This document shows, in pieces, positions 35,112-47,724 of a DNA stretch of 64,000 nucleotides; within the stretch, counting starts at the first letter, position 1, and each line of letters opens with the position of its first letter. This stretch comes from Stenogyne calaminthoides (taxonomy: Eukaryota; Streptophyta; Magnoliopsida; Lamiales; Lamiaceae): positions 31,542,804 through 31,606,803 of the forward strand of contig JBBCBC010000001.1 of assembly GCA_037126765.1 (NCBI GenBank), written 5' to 3'. A program made the position numbers and the translations under genes. The notes below the pieces were generated by a model that did no database searches, was not told the DNA's origin, and saw nothing but the letters and a program-made list of their open reading frames with translations.

Positions 35112-38100
35112 TGTTGGGGTTATACTGAAAAGTATGCTTTTACTTTGTATAACCAAACTGAATTTCTTATTTATTTTACTGAAATAAATTATTTATCACA
35201 TGCTACATTAAATATGAATGAATGTTATATATATTTATTGCATACCTGTTCGATAAAGTCAGTACATGCTACGTTGTAATTAATTTTGTGATACCATATC
35301 ACAAAAGATCAAATGAACAGTTCCTCGTGACTAAGTACAAATTCACAACCCAGATGGAAATGAACAACCCATCATGAAAGGTTGAAGTGTAAGGCTCGAA
35401 TTGGCTTGTCTTGACCAAGGGATTACACTAGTGCATCCTGATGCGCTGAAAATGACCTACAGGAGGATAAGTTCTTCGGTACTGAATATACAAGAATTAG
35501 ACCTCAGTGGTGCGTTATTTCTTAATCTTCGTTCCTTAAATAGGATCGTGTGAAATTAATAACTATTTCTTTGACTTATGATGGGAAGAGAATCAATGCG
35601 ATTCGATACCTTGTATCTTGGGCAATATTATTAGTTAGATGACGATTGCTAAGATTTAATACGGAAAATCGCATGCAAGTACGGCTTGCTTGATTTGTCC
35701 CCTTGGTGGGCTCAGAATCTTTATAATACCAAATCTTGCAAGTGGAAATTTATTTCCAGTATGAATAATAATGTTGAGCTGTCTTTACTCCAAGGACAAA
35801 GATATTAATTAATATAAAGTATGTTCAGTGACTTAATTAATTAATGGACTAATATAATCTTAAACGCGGGAAATAATGATCGGGAGCCATATTATTGTGA
35901 AGTCGTAATGTGGGTTAAGATGGATAGTTCAATATTAATTTTATAGTGGAGTAAATTAATATTAATGGGCTTGAATAATATTTTGGCTAAATATTAAAGT
36001 TTCATAGCCCATTGGAGGTCAAATCTTAATTCTCCTTAAGGCCCCTCAAATAGCTCAAACTAAAGTCCAATTAATGAAAAGGAGAAGAAAATATTTTGGC
36101 CTATTTTTCCTCTATTAATTTCGAAAAAAATTAGGTAGGAAGAGAGAAAAGATTTTCTTGATTTTCTTGGAAAGATTTTATGGAATATGTATTCTTGGAA
36201 TACAAGTTTATCCCATAAATTCAAGAAAAGTCAAATATCTTATTTCTTTCCTAAACTAGTTGATATTTTCGAAAATATCTATAATATAAGGAGGTGAGAT
36301 TTTTGTGGAATATTTTATTATGGAGAAAAGAATATATTGGATATATTCAATGTTGGGAAATTTGTATTAAGTTTTGATGGATGTTCCAAAACAGTTTGTA
36401 ATAGGACCAGTCAGACCTGTTAGCTGACTGATGACTTAGTATCAGGATAGGATGACCAGCTGAAATGTATAGACAACTGATGTATACGATAGGTCACATA
36501 TTGAGGGGGAACTCAATAAGCATAGGTCAGATAAGATCAGAAGACCAGATGAGGTCAGAAGATCTGAAGACCAGACGAGGTCAGAAGACAAGTCAAGTCA
36601 TAAGATAAGTCAAGTTAGAAGACCAGACAAAGTCAGAAGATCAGACGAGTCAGTTAGTCAGATGATCAGGTGAAGACATGAAGCTCAAGTTCAGAAGACC
36701 TGAAGATTAGATGACTACCAGAAGATCAAGACCAGAAGACCTACATCAGTCGAGTTTGCTAGTTGAGCTAAGACAACTTGCACCAGAAGACTCTATCAGG
36801 TAGACTGATCAGTTTTATCTGATCAGGTCAGCTCACACCAGGTGTCAACTGAGGTTACACCAGATCATACGTACTATCAGAACAAGAAGAATGTCAACTT
36901 TATTTAGTAGAACAAACACTGAAAAAGTGTACTTGTTAACCAATGAGAACGAGACACGTACGTACGGAGTTGACAATGCGGGATTCAGCGCTGCAAAGTC
37001 AAACGGCTATAAAGGACAAATATACACGCTTTCGGCCATGCCGTTCCTGAAGCACGTCAAATCAATCCTGCAACCTAGCAAAAATAGCCTAAAAATCAAA
37101 TTGCTCTCCAACGACTCTTTGATTTCGAGGTCTATAAATATGGGATTGCTCTTCATAGTGAAGACACGGAAATTATCATCAAGCTCAAGCCATAAGCAGA
37201 TTTCCACACGAAGAACACTAAATTCAAGTTTATTTTATAAGTGTTCATCCCATTAGTTCTTAGCATAGAAATCTCATCCTCTAGCTTTAGGCTACATAAA
37301 CACTAGGATAGATTTCCAGTTGGAACAACAACAAATCTTTACTCAAACTCAAAAGTTAGGTTAAGTTTGTTTTGCAAGATTTCAGACTAGGGTTTCTAGT
37401 TCTGATTTCTGGGATCGGTTGAGTGAGAACTCTCTAAACATCCGTTGGTTGTACTGTGTTGGACTAACACAATAAACTAAGTCCAGTTGGTTAAGTTGGT
37501 GCCCCTTGTGATAGGGAAGAGTGGACGTATGACTGGTTGTCCGAACCACTATAAAAATCTTGTGTGTATTTACTTGCTCTTATCTGCTTTACACTATTGC
37601 ACACAACTTTGTTTAAACTGCATACATATTCTGAGTTAGGATCAGTCTGCACCAAGTAATTGATCTGATCAGCTTGACATTTCAGTCTGCTGATTGAAAA
37701 CAGACTTCAGAATCTGATCTTATAAAACTGGTTTTTCACACGGGTATAAACTAGCTTCCGCACAATCAGTTAAACTGATAGACACCGAACTGATCTGCCA
37801 TCAGGAGATCAGTAAGTTGGATATCAGTCCAAACTGATTCACTCACACTCTGATCAGGCAACCTGCCATCACACCTGATCTTGAACGAAAAGTTTTCAGA
37901 AGTCTATTCACCCCTCCCCTCTAGACTTCTGCCCTCACAAAACCCGTTTGGGACCTACATTCAAGATTTCTTAGAGATCAAGAAAAAGATTTTCCCATCT
38001 TATTCCTAGGGAAAATTTCGACCACCTCATGTATTATAAATAGGGGATGAGTTTTTCATCCCAGGTGCAATTCCATGTGTTGGAAAAATTAGAAATCCAC

Positions 38101-38444
38101 AAAGGTGGTGGCCAAATATTTTATATTCTCCTTTTAGATTAAAATCGTTCGTTGATAATCCTCCCACCGGATTACATTCATGGATGTGGGACATATTTGA
38201 GAAGGTTCTTTGGGTTGATCCATCATCTCAGCGGTTGTCTCTACGAGAGGTTAGTATTTACGTAATTTCTAGATTCTGCATGCTTAGGTTTTACGTGAAA
38301 TACGTGTACGCATGATGTTTATTTGCTTATTGATTATTATGTTGAACTGAATTAGGATTAATTCATGTTAGTAATTAATTGATTAATTTAAATATGTATT
38401 TAAATTCAACTTGAATAGATCCGGGCACCCCTAATTTTCCAACA
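35112..38444 (+). mobile_element. Solo LTR D (with solo LTR A3 inside)
   Basis: The ends are TGTTGGGGTT and TTTTCCAACA, with the 5-bp target duplication TGCGG at 35107-35111 and 38445-38449. Without A3 and its TSD the LTR is about 1.72 kb. No internal region is present, so it arose by LTR-LTR recombination. A TATAAATA at 38035-38042 suggests plus orientation. It splits the last exon of the Tat antisense gene. Its family is not assigned. Confidence 0.9.
36351..37959 (+). mobile_element. Solo LTR A3 of family A
   Basis: A 1,609-bp complete LTR from tgttgggaaatttg to gggacctaca, with TSD TTCAA (36346-36350 and 37960-37964). It has the block caaattgctctccaacg and TATAAATA (37134-37141). It is nested in solo LTR D and so is younger than D. 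The short ORF at 36891-37256 is U3 sequence and not a gene. Confidence 0.95.
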
Positions 38445-40986
38445 TGCGGCGCTCGACATCTCAACGACCTCCGCCCAGGTCCCGGTCTCATCCGTTTGGG
38501 TCTCGAGGACCATATCAGTCTATCCCGGCTGCATCTCATTAAGGCCAGGATACACGATCATGTTCTGATTGGTGAAGAAAGAGAGGTCGATACCCATACC
38601 TTCCAGATCTTTGATCTCCAGTAGGACGTTGGGATCGATAGGATTGTCATGTACATAGTCGGTCAGCTCGGTGACAATCTCGTTGAGGTCACCGATAGGG
38701 TTTGTGTGGTGGAAGATTCAGATGGCTCCCACGAACGCCATAACATAAGCATAGATGGCGTTCATATCCTCAACCTCCTTGAACCTCGCATCCTTGGCGG
38801 CCAGCTCCTTCTCGACCTCAACCAACTCCCCTTTCACCCAAACAATGGCCGCTTCCACTGTCGTGAGCCGGTCCTCAGTTTCTCCCAGACGACCCTTGAG
38901 GTCCAAAACTTTTTGGGTTAGCTCGGAGTTGGACTTCTCCTGCTTCGTCTGCATCTCGGCCCTCGAGAGTATTTTCTTGGCCTGATCAGCGACCCTCTCC
39001 TTCGACTTCGCCAGGCTCTTGAGCTCGACCTCTAGCTGAGCACTGGTTTTCTCCAAGAAGAGTGCCGCCTTCTGGGAGTGGATCAGGGCCGAATACAGGT
39101 TAACTGTAACCTTCTGGCGACAGGCATTGGCATGATCTTCTCTCTTCCACCCCCGGGATAAGTTTTGAAGGGCCCGGAGGTGATAGGTCGGCCAGTGGTC
39201 GGGAAGTCCTTCGGGGATAATCCCACCTGACCTCAGGAAGCTCAGAACCTCCGAAGAAAACTTGGCTGGAGTCCGGGCTACAAAAGAGTTCAAGCCATTA
39301 GCCAAAAAATGGCAAGAATCACAAAGAGAGCATGTGCAAACTAGACTTACGCGTTAAACCGATCTTCATCCCAGCCCATCCAGGAGTCATGTCCATCACG
39401 ACGACCTCCCTCGGGGGCAGGGGTGGACTGAGGAGGTGAGCGGTGCATCGATATCCCCAATCCCCGGTTCACTTCCGATCGGTAGGAACCAGTCTCCTCC
39501 CTCATTCTCTTTCTGAGCAGGCTTAAAATCTGATGGAGCCGGCCCCTTGGCCTTCTTCTTCCCTTTGTCGACTGCAGAAGGACCAGTAGGAATCTGACTT
39601 AGAGGAGGGGTACCGGAGGGCGCAAGGCGCTTCATTGAATCCAACACAGACTTCTTCTGAGTAACCATCACAGAAGCCGATGGTTGTTGTGGATAAGCTG
39701 GGTGATGGGGAACTGCCACGAATCGTGAAAGTTGATTAGGTCACAAAAACGAAGGTCGATACATGAAAAGTGACCAAGCGAAGCAACTTACAGGGCATAT
39801 TAAGGTGGCGAGGATAGGTATACAGCCCAGCTCAAAGTCGATCGAGCTCGGTATTCAGAGCGTTGACGTCTCGTAAGCTCGCAAGTGTATCCCAAACCAA
39901 TTTGAACGCCTCAAGGAAGTCCCAGTATAGCTCGGAAGGCCAAGGCTTGAATACTGCAAAATAGAACGGGAATTAGATTAGTACGATTTAAAGGGCAAGA
40001 ATAAAATATTTACCATTTTCAGGTCGGAGCGCATAGTCCATGGGAACACGGATGGATAAGGTACTCGTGGGATCAGCTGACTCCCAGACCCCTCCGACAA
40101 ACCACCGCCTCTGGTGCCATCCGTAGACCTTATTTGGGATCCCACTCATAAGTTCTTTATCCTTGCGAAGTTCCACGACATTATAGCCTCCATTCTGAAC
40201 AACGGGGAGCATCACGTGTAATATCTCGCCCGGAGTCAGCAGTCGATACAACCCGGCTAGCCCCAACACGGTCATGGTGGAGATAATATAACTCCACCCG
40301 TTCGGGGTAATTTGGGTCAGGCTTTGATTCCAAGCCGCGAGCAAATGCGAGATGGTCGGGTGTAGAGAAAATCGGATCCCTGCCTCCATGGTATGCTCGT
40401 TCACCGCTATCATACCCGGAGGTGGCTGGTCAGCACTTTCATCAGAGGTCGGGGCATAAAAATGCACATTCCGGGCCACTTTATACTTGTGGCAAAGCGA
40501 GAGCACGTATCGGTCATTCAATACCGACCTATATTGCTTTTCATGGGCAGAGATATCTGACTTGACCGACTTTCGAAAGAGGCATTTAGGTCGCTGATAC
40601 GGAGCCTTGTATCTGTAGAATTCATAGTCAAAAGCCCGCTCATAATCCCCATACCGATGAGCCAGGTCGGACGAACCTGCGGCCAAAGAGCCCACCCCCG
40701 CCATCATCTCCGGTAAGACATTGCGGAGGGGACTGATATTCACCGGTGGGAGATGCGTAATGTCACCCAATTATGCTAGAAAATGTTCGTCAACTGCTTC
40801 GTCATTACCATCATCCTCCCGGTCGTCACCCGGGGCATTAACGGCCGAGGTCCCTTCCACATTAGCAGCGGCAGATGACGAACCAGGGTGCCAGCAGAAC
40901 TTGGAGATGAAGGCAGTATCGTCGTCCGAAGACGACAATACCATCGGTTAAGTGGCAGGAGGAGTTGAAGGAGAACCGGTAGCCAT

Positions 40987-41435
40987 GATAATGTATTGGG
41001 AAGAAGAAGGAAGAGTTTACCTTGAAAAATCCTTGCTGAAACTTTTTAAGAATTCGGCGAAGATGGCGAATACACAAAGAATTTACAGAAAAATTGTGGA
41101 AGAGTTTTTTAAACCTAACAAGCCCGCTTATTTATAGATGGGCGAGGGGTCAAAGAGCAAATTTGCCATAGTTCGGACCCTGCCCGACAAGGGGCACCCA
41201 GGACTTGTGCGTGAACAACACCACGACTCCCCATTGGTGCGACTCGCGGCACCTCACGTCATCAGCCTGTCACACCATCATGTCAAATCTGCAAATCCGA
41301 AGTCAATCTGTCACGACGATTCGCCCGACCGAGTATGACGACTAGGCCTCAAGAACAGTTCCCTAGGTCGACATGCTGTAGGCCGGATGAAAGATGAATC
41401 AAGTCAAGGCCCCAATACGAGCACGTGCCATCGAC
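40987..41435. other. Upstream region of the Tat antisense gene
   Basis: Noncoding DNA between the antisense ATG and the polypurine tract; it should hold the antisense promoter. On the minus strand a ctataaataagcggg stretch (about 41120-41136) gives a TATA-like box about 140 bp upstream of the ATG. Confidence 0.5.
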
Positions 41436-41476
41436 TTGAGGGGCAATTATTGTAACATGAATAAAACCAAACTCGG
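41436..41476 (+). other. Tat polypurine tract and first 26 bp of its 3' LTR
   Basis: ttgaggggcaattat (41436-41450) is followed by tgtaacatgaataaaacc, a plausible LTR start. Element A4 begins at 41477, so the rest of the LTR is not seen. Confidence 0.6.
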
Positions 41477-42986
41477 TGTTGGGAAATTTATAGTTTTGAT
41501 GGAAGTTCCAAAACAGATGTAATAGGACCAGTCAGACCTGTTAGCTGACTGATGAATTAGATATCAGAATAGGATGACCAGCTGATATGTATAGACAGTT
41601 GATGTAATAGATAGGTCACATATTGAGGGGGAACTCAATATGTATAGGTTAAGTCTTAAAGAAGATCAGACTAGTCAGATGATCAGGTGAGACATCAATC
41701 AAAAAGACCTAGAAGCCTTGAAGATCAGAGGACTAACTTACAAACAAGACCAGAAGACCTTAAGAAGACCTACATCAGAAGAACACCAGAAGAGTCAGTA
41801 AGTTGTGCTAAGATAACTTACATCAGAAGACTCAATCAGGTAGACTGATCAGTTCGAACTGATCAGGTCAGTTCAAATCAGGTAACAACCTAGTGGTTAC
41901 CTAAGACGTAAGAGGTGATCAGACAAGAAGAATGTCAACCTAAGTTGGTGAATCAAGCATCGAATAAGTGTACTTGACAACCAATGAGAGCGAGACACGC
42001 ACGTACCGAACTGTCAATGCAGGACAAAAGTGGTTCAGAGTCAAACGGCTATAAAGAACAGCATAACACGCAATTAGCCATGCCGCCTCTGAACATATCA
42101 AATCTACCCTATAAACCTACGTTAATAGACCAAAGTTCAAATTGCTCTCCAACGGCTAATTCAATTTCATGCCTATAAATATGGGATCAAACCTTCAGAG
42201 TAAGGTTACGGAAATAATACACAAGCTCAAAATACAAGTAAATTTCTACAAGAACACCAAGAACTCAAACAAATATTCTAAGTGTTCATCCCATAGTTTC
42301 TTAGTAAGAAATCTCATCCTTTAGCTTTAGGCTACTAAAATACTATGATAGATTTCCAGTTGGAAACCATACAAATCTTACCCCATACCGAGTGTTAGGA
42401 TAAGTTTGTTTTGCAAGATTTCAAACTAGGGTTTCTAGTCTTGATTTCTGGGATTGTTGAGTGAGAACTCTATAAACATCTGTTTGTACTGTGTTGGACT
42501 AACACATTAAACTAAGTCCAGTTGGTTAAGCGAGAACCCCTGCTGATAGGGAAGAGTGGACGTAGGAAAAGTTGTCTGAACCACTATAAATCTTGTGTTG
42601 TTTATCTGCATTACACCTTATACACACACCTGATATTTAAGCAAACATGCATATTCTAAGAAAGGATCAGTTCTGCACCAAGCAGCTGATCTGATCAGCC
42701 TGATATTTTGTCACCTGATCTGACTCAAGAAAACTTAGAATCTTATTTATATAAACTGGTTTTTCTACACGTGTTAAAACAAGCTTCCGCACATCAGTTG
42801 ACCTGATAGACACCGAACTGATCTGCTTTATAGCAATTAGTAAGTTGGATATCAGATCGTACTGATTCTCACACGCACTCTATCAGCACCTATCTGATCC
42901 TACACGTTGATCACGAAAAAGTTTTGGAAGTCTATTCACCTATCCCCTCTAGACTTCCACCTCACGAAACCCGTTCGGGACCTACA
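41477..42986 (+). repeat. 5' LTR of A4
   Basis: A 1,510-bp LTR with tgttgggaaattt start and gttcgggacctaca end, and TATAAATA at 42174-42181. It lacks the extra 64- to 68-bp units of the A2 LTRs. Confidence 0.95.
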
Positions 42987-42988
42987 AG

Positions 42989-43004
42989 TGGTATCAGAGC
43001 CAGG
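42989..43004 (+). other. Primer binding site of A4
   Basis: TGGTATCAGAGCCAGG lies 2 bp after the LTR end, complementary to initiator-Met tRNA. Confidence 0.95.
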
Positions 43005-43125
43005 TTCTACGAACCACTGGCTTTGAGTATCATCGGTTCTTGAGGAAGAACCATTGTGGTAACTTGAACAGATCTTTTAAAAACCTATTTTTAAAACTCA
43101 TCTGTTTTTAACTCACATATTCAGC

Positions 43126-45240
43126 ATGGATAACACATCAGTGATGTATCTTGATCTGCCTAAGTTCAATGTCGATGAGTATGTCGACTGGACTATCTAC
43201 ATGGGCAATCATTTGGGTTCGATAAGCAACAGAATGATGGAAGTTCTCGAACAAGGACCCATTATCATCTATCACAATAACCCAACTGAAGGAGGTGATC
43301 CAACACATCCACCTGGAGTAAGAATCAGAAAAAGTCCTTCATTGATGGATGCTAAAGAAAGAAAATTATCAAATCTGGATATTGTTGCCAGGCATCTCAT
43401 CATGAAAACTTTGGACAAGAATACTCGCGATAAAGTCAAATACTTGAAAACTGCTAAGGAGATGTAGGATACTCTAGCTGAGATATGTGAAGGAAATGAT
43501 CTTATCAAAGATAGCAGATTGCAAGCTGAACTGGTCAAATTCGAGAAACTCAAGATGCTGCCAAACGAGACCATCAATCAGCTTGATGGAAGAATCACCA
43601 AAGGAATCAATAAGCTTCGTGAACTAGGACGTGAAATGTTAGACAAGGACATTAACTACAAGATTCTGAGGTCCCTGACCAAAAAATGGGACATGAAGGT
43701 TACTGTGATTAAGGATTGTCAAGATATTGCAACAATGAAGCCGAGCAACTTGTATCTCAGTCTGAAAGCTCATGAGTTCGACCTGATTGAGAGAGGTCAA
43801 GAAGAAGGTGAAGAAGTCCCTGTTGAAGTTGTTCCAACACCGACAAACGTTGTTGCATTTCAGGCAACCAGTAGCAGTTCAAGATCTGCTGAACCAGTAG
43901 GAAACATCATGAGCCAGGCTGAACAGATTGCCCTGCTAACCTGAAAACTTGAACGATCAAATGTTCAAATGGGAAAATATCATAAATTTTATCGTGACTA
44001 CCAGAATAGAAGAGGAAGAGATAGAAGATCTACTGATAGATCACAAGGAAGAAATCGTTCTGATGATAGAAGAGACGATCGAAGAGATGATCGTAGGGAT
44101 GATCGAAGAGACGATCATAGAGATGATAAGAGAGATGATCGAAAGGATGACAGACGAGATGATAGATCCGATCAAAGAGGTTCTGATTATAGGCAAGCTG
44201 GAAAATCTCCTGAAAGATCGTACAGGAGAAGAGACTCACCTGGCAGAAGAAATTATGAGGATTCTGGAGCGTGCTTCAATTGTCAGAAATCAGGTCACTA
44301 CAGTGTAGACTGCCCTGACCTGACTCCTAAAGAAAGAGAAGAGAACCGGAACAGAAGAGAGCAAAGATACAAGGACAGAAAAGCAATGGTTGCAGACACC
44401 TCTGGTATCGACGACTCTTATCTGCCTTCAGATAACTCTAGATATTCATCTGTCGAGGATTTCTGCCTAATGACCACTACTGATGATGTCTACGATCTGT
44501 TATTCTCATCTGATGGCGACATCTGTCTCATGGCCAAGGAAGCTGACCAAACTGAGGTAATCTCTAAACCTTCTGTGTTTTTTGTTTCCACACTTGTTGT
44601 GCTGAGCACACCTGCTGGAGAGGTTGACCTGCAGCTCTACAATGAGCAATTGCTTGATGATCTCTCTAATGCAGTAGACACTTATACAATAGTGGAAGCT
44701 GAGAATGATACGCTAAGGGCTGAGAACATTGAGCTTGTCAAAGATAATAATGTCAGAAGAGCAGCTGAACTGAAATCAGTTGAGATTGTTCAGAAGATGA
44801 CCACAGAACTGGAGTTTCTGAAAGTCAGCACTTCTGATCAGGATAAACTAATTAAGGAACAGCAGGCTCTCAATCTGAAACAAGATGATGATCTCAAAGT
44901 CCTACAAGCTAAGTTTGATGAACTCTTCCGACTGCATGAGAATCTAAAAATCAGTGAGGACAGTTTGTGAAAGAAAGTAGAAGTTTTCACAAACTCATCT
45001 ATGACTATCCAATGTCTGAACAACTACTATCGCAAGCCAACTGATAAGAAGGGTATTGGGTTTGAAGGCCCTTATGGATCCTCACATGTCCAATCTAGTT
45101 CACCTTCAAAAAGTGAATCAAAGAAGATTTCTGGAAAAGATACAAATTATGCTAAATTTGTATCAAATAAGGGAAAAGGACTAGCTGATCAGGCAAGGCA
45201 AGTGTCTGGTAAGAAGGGGAACAAAATGAACCCCAACTGA
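43126..45240 (+). pseudogene. Gag of A4, single frame with three stop codons
   Basis: It starts with MDNTSVMYLDLPKF at 43126. The same frame runs through stops at 43465-43467 (TAG, where A2 has Trp), 43942-43944 (TGA) and 44968-44970 (TGA, where A2 has CGG) to 45240. In order: the gag core with KLKMLPNETINQLDGRI (about residues 145-165), an Arg/Asp repeat (44059-44172), the zinc knuckle CFNCQKSGHYSVDC (about 44272-44313), an acidic region, and a coiled coil (about 44640-44960). It is the best preserved gag of the family here, disabled only by nonsense changes. Confidence 0.9.
44059..44172 (+). repeat. Arg-Asp dodecanucleotide repeat in gag
   Basis: A 12-bp unit (gatgatcgaaga) is repeated about nine times and encodes DDRR/DDRK tetrapeptides, just before the zinc knuckle. 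The highly charged tract probably binds RNA or forms a flexible linker. A2 has a shorter and degraded version near 18560-18660. Confidence 0.8.
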
Positions 45241-45284
45241 TCACGCATCAGCAGAGGAATCAATAGAAGTGCCCAGTTCTTCTG

Positions 45285-47724
45285 ATGAGACCTCAGCCCA
45301 ATCAGCAGACTAGGTATCAGCCTGGACCATCTCGCATGGGACAGTCCCAGCTAAAACTTAATCAGGTCAAGTTGTCTAACCAGCATGCTAAAAGTAACCT
45401 GACTAAACCATCTGTGCAAAGAAGATATGAATCTTTTGATGGAAGCAGTCGTACCTACCCTTATAACCAGAAATCCAGGACAACTGCACCTGAGCCCCAC
45501 TAGATTAAAAGAAGACAGACTTACAAGAAAAATCCCAAGTCTTCTGATTCATCCAAGGCACACACTCATAACCATACTGATCAGAATGCACATGAAGAGA
45601 TGTATGATTATGTAGATGCTTATGGGAGACAAATCAGGCCTTCTGATCTTGATGATTATCATAGAAGTGTTCTGTTTGTTTGGATCCCGAAAGTTAACAC
45701 TAACCCATCAGGAACTAATCCTACTGGGGTACCTAAAGCCTGATCTGATTGCAGGTCTGCGTGGGTTTGGCTAGTAAAGGAGGTGTAAAAGCAACTATCT
45801 GATACATCAATAGTGGATGCTCAAGGCACATGACTATCAACAAACATCTCCTTAGTTCATACATAGAACAAGAAGGCCCACGTGTACTCTTCGATGACGA
45901 TAACTTTGGTATTACCAGAGGATTCAGAACCTTAGTCAATGATGATGTACATGTTTCTGGAGTCTCGTATGTCGATGGTTTAAAGCACAACCTGTTATCG
46001 GTTTCACAATTCTGCAACAACGGATTCAGTGTTGAGTTCTCGACTGATCAATGCACTATCAAGAATTGAGCCACTCAACAGATTTTATTAACTGGTTCCA
46101 GAAAAGGAACAATCTACACTGCAGATTGGGACAGTTGTCCAAGAAATGCATGTCTGATTGTTAAGAGTTCCAAAAGTAGCAGTTGGCTCTGGCACAAGAC
46201 CATGAGTCATCTGAACTTCAAAACTCTTAACAAGATAGCAAGGATGTCCTTGGTTGAAGGGCTCCCGAATGAAGTTTTCTCTAAGGATCAGACATGTGTC
46301 GCGTGTCAGAAGGGAAAGCAAGTCAAGGCTTCATTCAAAGGGATTCCTTCACCTCCATCCAGCAGAGTATTGTAACTGCTCCACATGGATCTTTTTAGAT
46401 CAGTTACGCCACTTAGTTTCAGCGGACGCAAATACACTCTAGTGACCGTAGATGATTTCTCCAAGTTCACCTGGGTTGTATTTTTGTATAAGAAGAATGA
46501 AACTACAACAAATATACCTGAGCTGCTCAAGAGATTACAGAATGAGAAAGGTGTCAGTATTGTAAAGATCAGATCAGATAAGGGAACCGAGTTTTTGAAT
46601 TCTTTCATATCTGATTTTTGCAAGGAGTTTGGAATACAGCATGAGACATCAGCCGCTAGAATGCCTCAACAGAATGGTGTAGCAGAGAAGAGAAACAGAA
46701 CACTCAAAGAAGTTGCTCGCACAATGTTGGTTGAACATGCAACTCCAAACCGTTTCTGGGCTGAAGTAATCAACACTGCTTGTCACACTCAGAACAGATG
46801 TTCTTTGACTAAAATTCACTTCAAAACAACCTATGAACTGTGGAAGGGTAGAAAACTTTCTGTTTCTTACTTCCATGTTTTTGGGTGCAAGTGTTTCATT
46901 CACAACAATGGGAAGAGTCAGTTGAAAACCTTTGAAGCTAAGTCAGATGAGGGCATATTCTTAGGATATTCCTCAACCAGCAAGGCCTTCAGGGTGTTCA
47001 ACAGGCGAACTCGTAGTTGTGGAAGAAACACCTCATGTGGTCTTTGATGAGTCAACATCGGATCGGGAGAGATCTGCCTCAGAAAAAGCCGTACCAGAAC
47101 AAGATGTATCTAATGCTCAGAAAATGGATCAGTTAGCTATCAAAGAAAAGGAATCATATCACGTTACAGTGTATGTTCCTAACTTTGATCTTGACGATTC
47201 ACCAGGTCAATCAGACCCTAAGGTACGTATAACTGTCAATGAAGAAGCTGGTACAGCTGAGACAGTAACAACTGAACTATCCGGTTCAGGGGGAACACCT
47301 AATGTTCTGGCACACAGACTTCAGCCTATGATGATTCCAACATCAGCTGAGACATGTCCATGCCAAGTGGATCCTATTAATGTACCTCTCCCAATCTCTA
47401 GTGATTCACTATCAGAAGAGGATGATGATATCCAAACTGATGTAACTCAGGGAAGAAGGACCTGGTTAAGGAACCATCCTACTGACCTAATCATTGGAGA
47501 CCCATCTGATTGAGTTCAAACTAGACATCAGGTTGGTGAAAGTGCGATGTATTGTTGTTATTTGTCTTTGAAGGAACCTACCACACCAGAAGAAACTCTA
47601 CAAGATGCCAGCTGGATTCTAGCCATGCAAGAAGAGCTAGAGCAGTTTGAAAGAAATCAAGTTTGGGAACTTGTAGACAGGCCAACTCATCAAGACGTGA
47701 TTGGCACTAAGTGGGTTTTCAAGA
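45285..47724 (+). pseudogene. Protease-integrase part of A4 pol
   Basis: At 45791-45830 the protease motif reads YINSGCSRHMT: the catalytic Asp codon is AAT (45809-45811), and the preceding Trp is TGA (45800-45802). GAG-pre-integrase (WLWHKTMSHLNFKTLN and CVACQKGK) lies at 46170-46320. The integrase frame 46385-47047 keeps the D, D and E residues (VDDFSKFTW, RSDKGTEF, NGVAEKRNRTLKE). Another frame change near 47020 is followed by 47019-47513, a stop, and 47547 to the RT start (ILAMQEELEQFERNQVWELV). The protease is certainly dead. Confidence 0.88.

Larger units (their letters stand above)
34818..40986 (-). pseudogene. Antisense gene (aORF) of the Tat element, four exons, interrupted by solo LTR D
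   Basis: The ATG is at 40986. Three GT-AG introns can be placed: 40013-39954 (60 bp), 39791-39713 (79 bp) and 39350-39278 (73 bp). Joining across each keeps the reading frame of the flanking long ORFs. Exon 1 has the segment FSLHPTISHLLAAWNQSLTQ, typical of the PF04195-like 'gypsy type transposon' proteins of Tat elements. Exon 3 is Pro/Lys-rich. Exon 4 (from 39277) is a long coiled coil (about 39130-38750) and continues to 38450, past solo LTR D, to a stop at 34818-34820 after GKPNSGR. Defects: two stops in the first 240 bp, a TGA in exon 2 and one at 38718-38720, a frame change in exon 3 and one after D, and the D insertion. Its function is unknown. Confidence 0.8.
23271..41476 (+). mobile_element. 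Tat-lineage Ty3/Gypsy element, 3' half, with nested insertions
   Basis: The segments 23271-24446, 33415-35106 and 38450-41476 form one element in the order RT end, RNase H, zinc/integrase, pol stop (34398), antisense gene, polypurine tract (41436-41450), start of 3' LTR (41451). The second RNase H of archaeal type and the antisense gene between pol and 3' LTR are characters of the Tat lineage. Insertions are C at 24451-33409, D with A3 at 35112-38444, and A4 at 41477. The 5' half lies left of the chromovirus, outside the window or lost. Confidence 0.85.
41477..47724 (+). mobile_element. Family-A Copia element A4, 5' part only
   Basis: It has a 5' LTR (41477-42986), PBS, gag and most of pol up to the start of RT. 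It stops at WVFKNK (about 47727), where LINE sequence starts. RT, RNase H, the antisense unit, the env-like region and the 3' LTR are missing. It is in opposite orientation to A2 but clearly the same family across the LTR, gag and pol. Confidence 0.92.

Noticed and set aside
42989..43004. Possible tRNA genes at the tRNA-complementary sites
   Set aside because: Only 13 to 16 bases match; these are primer binding sites, with no tRNA body near any of them.
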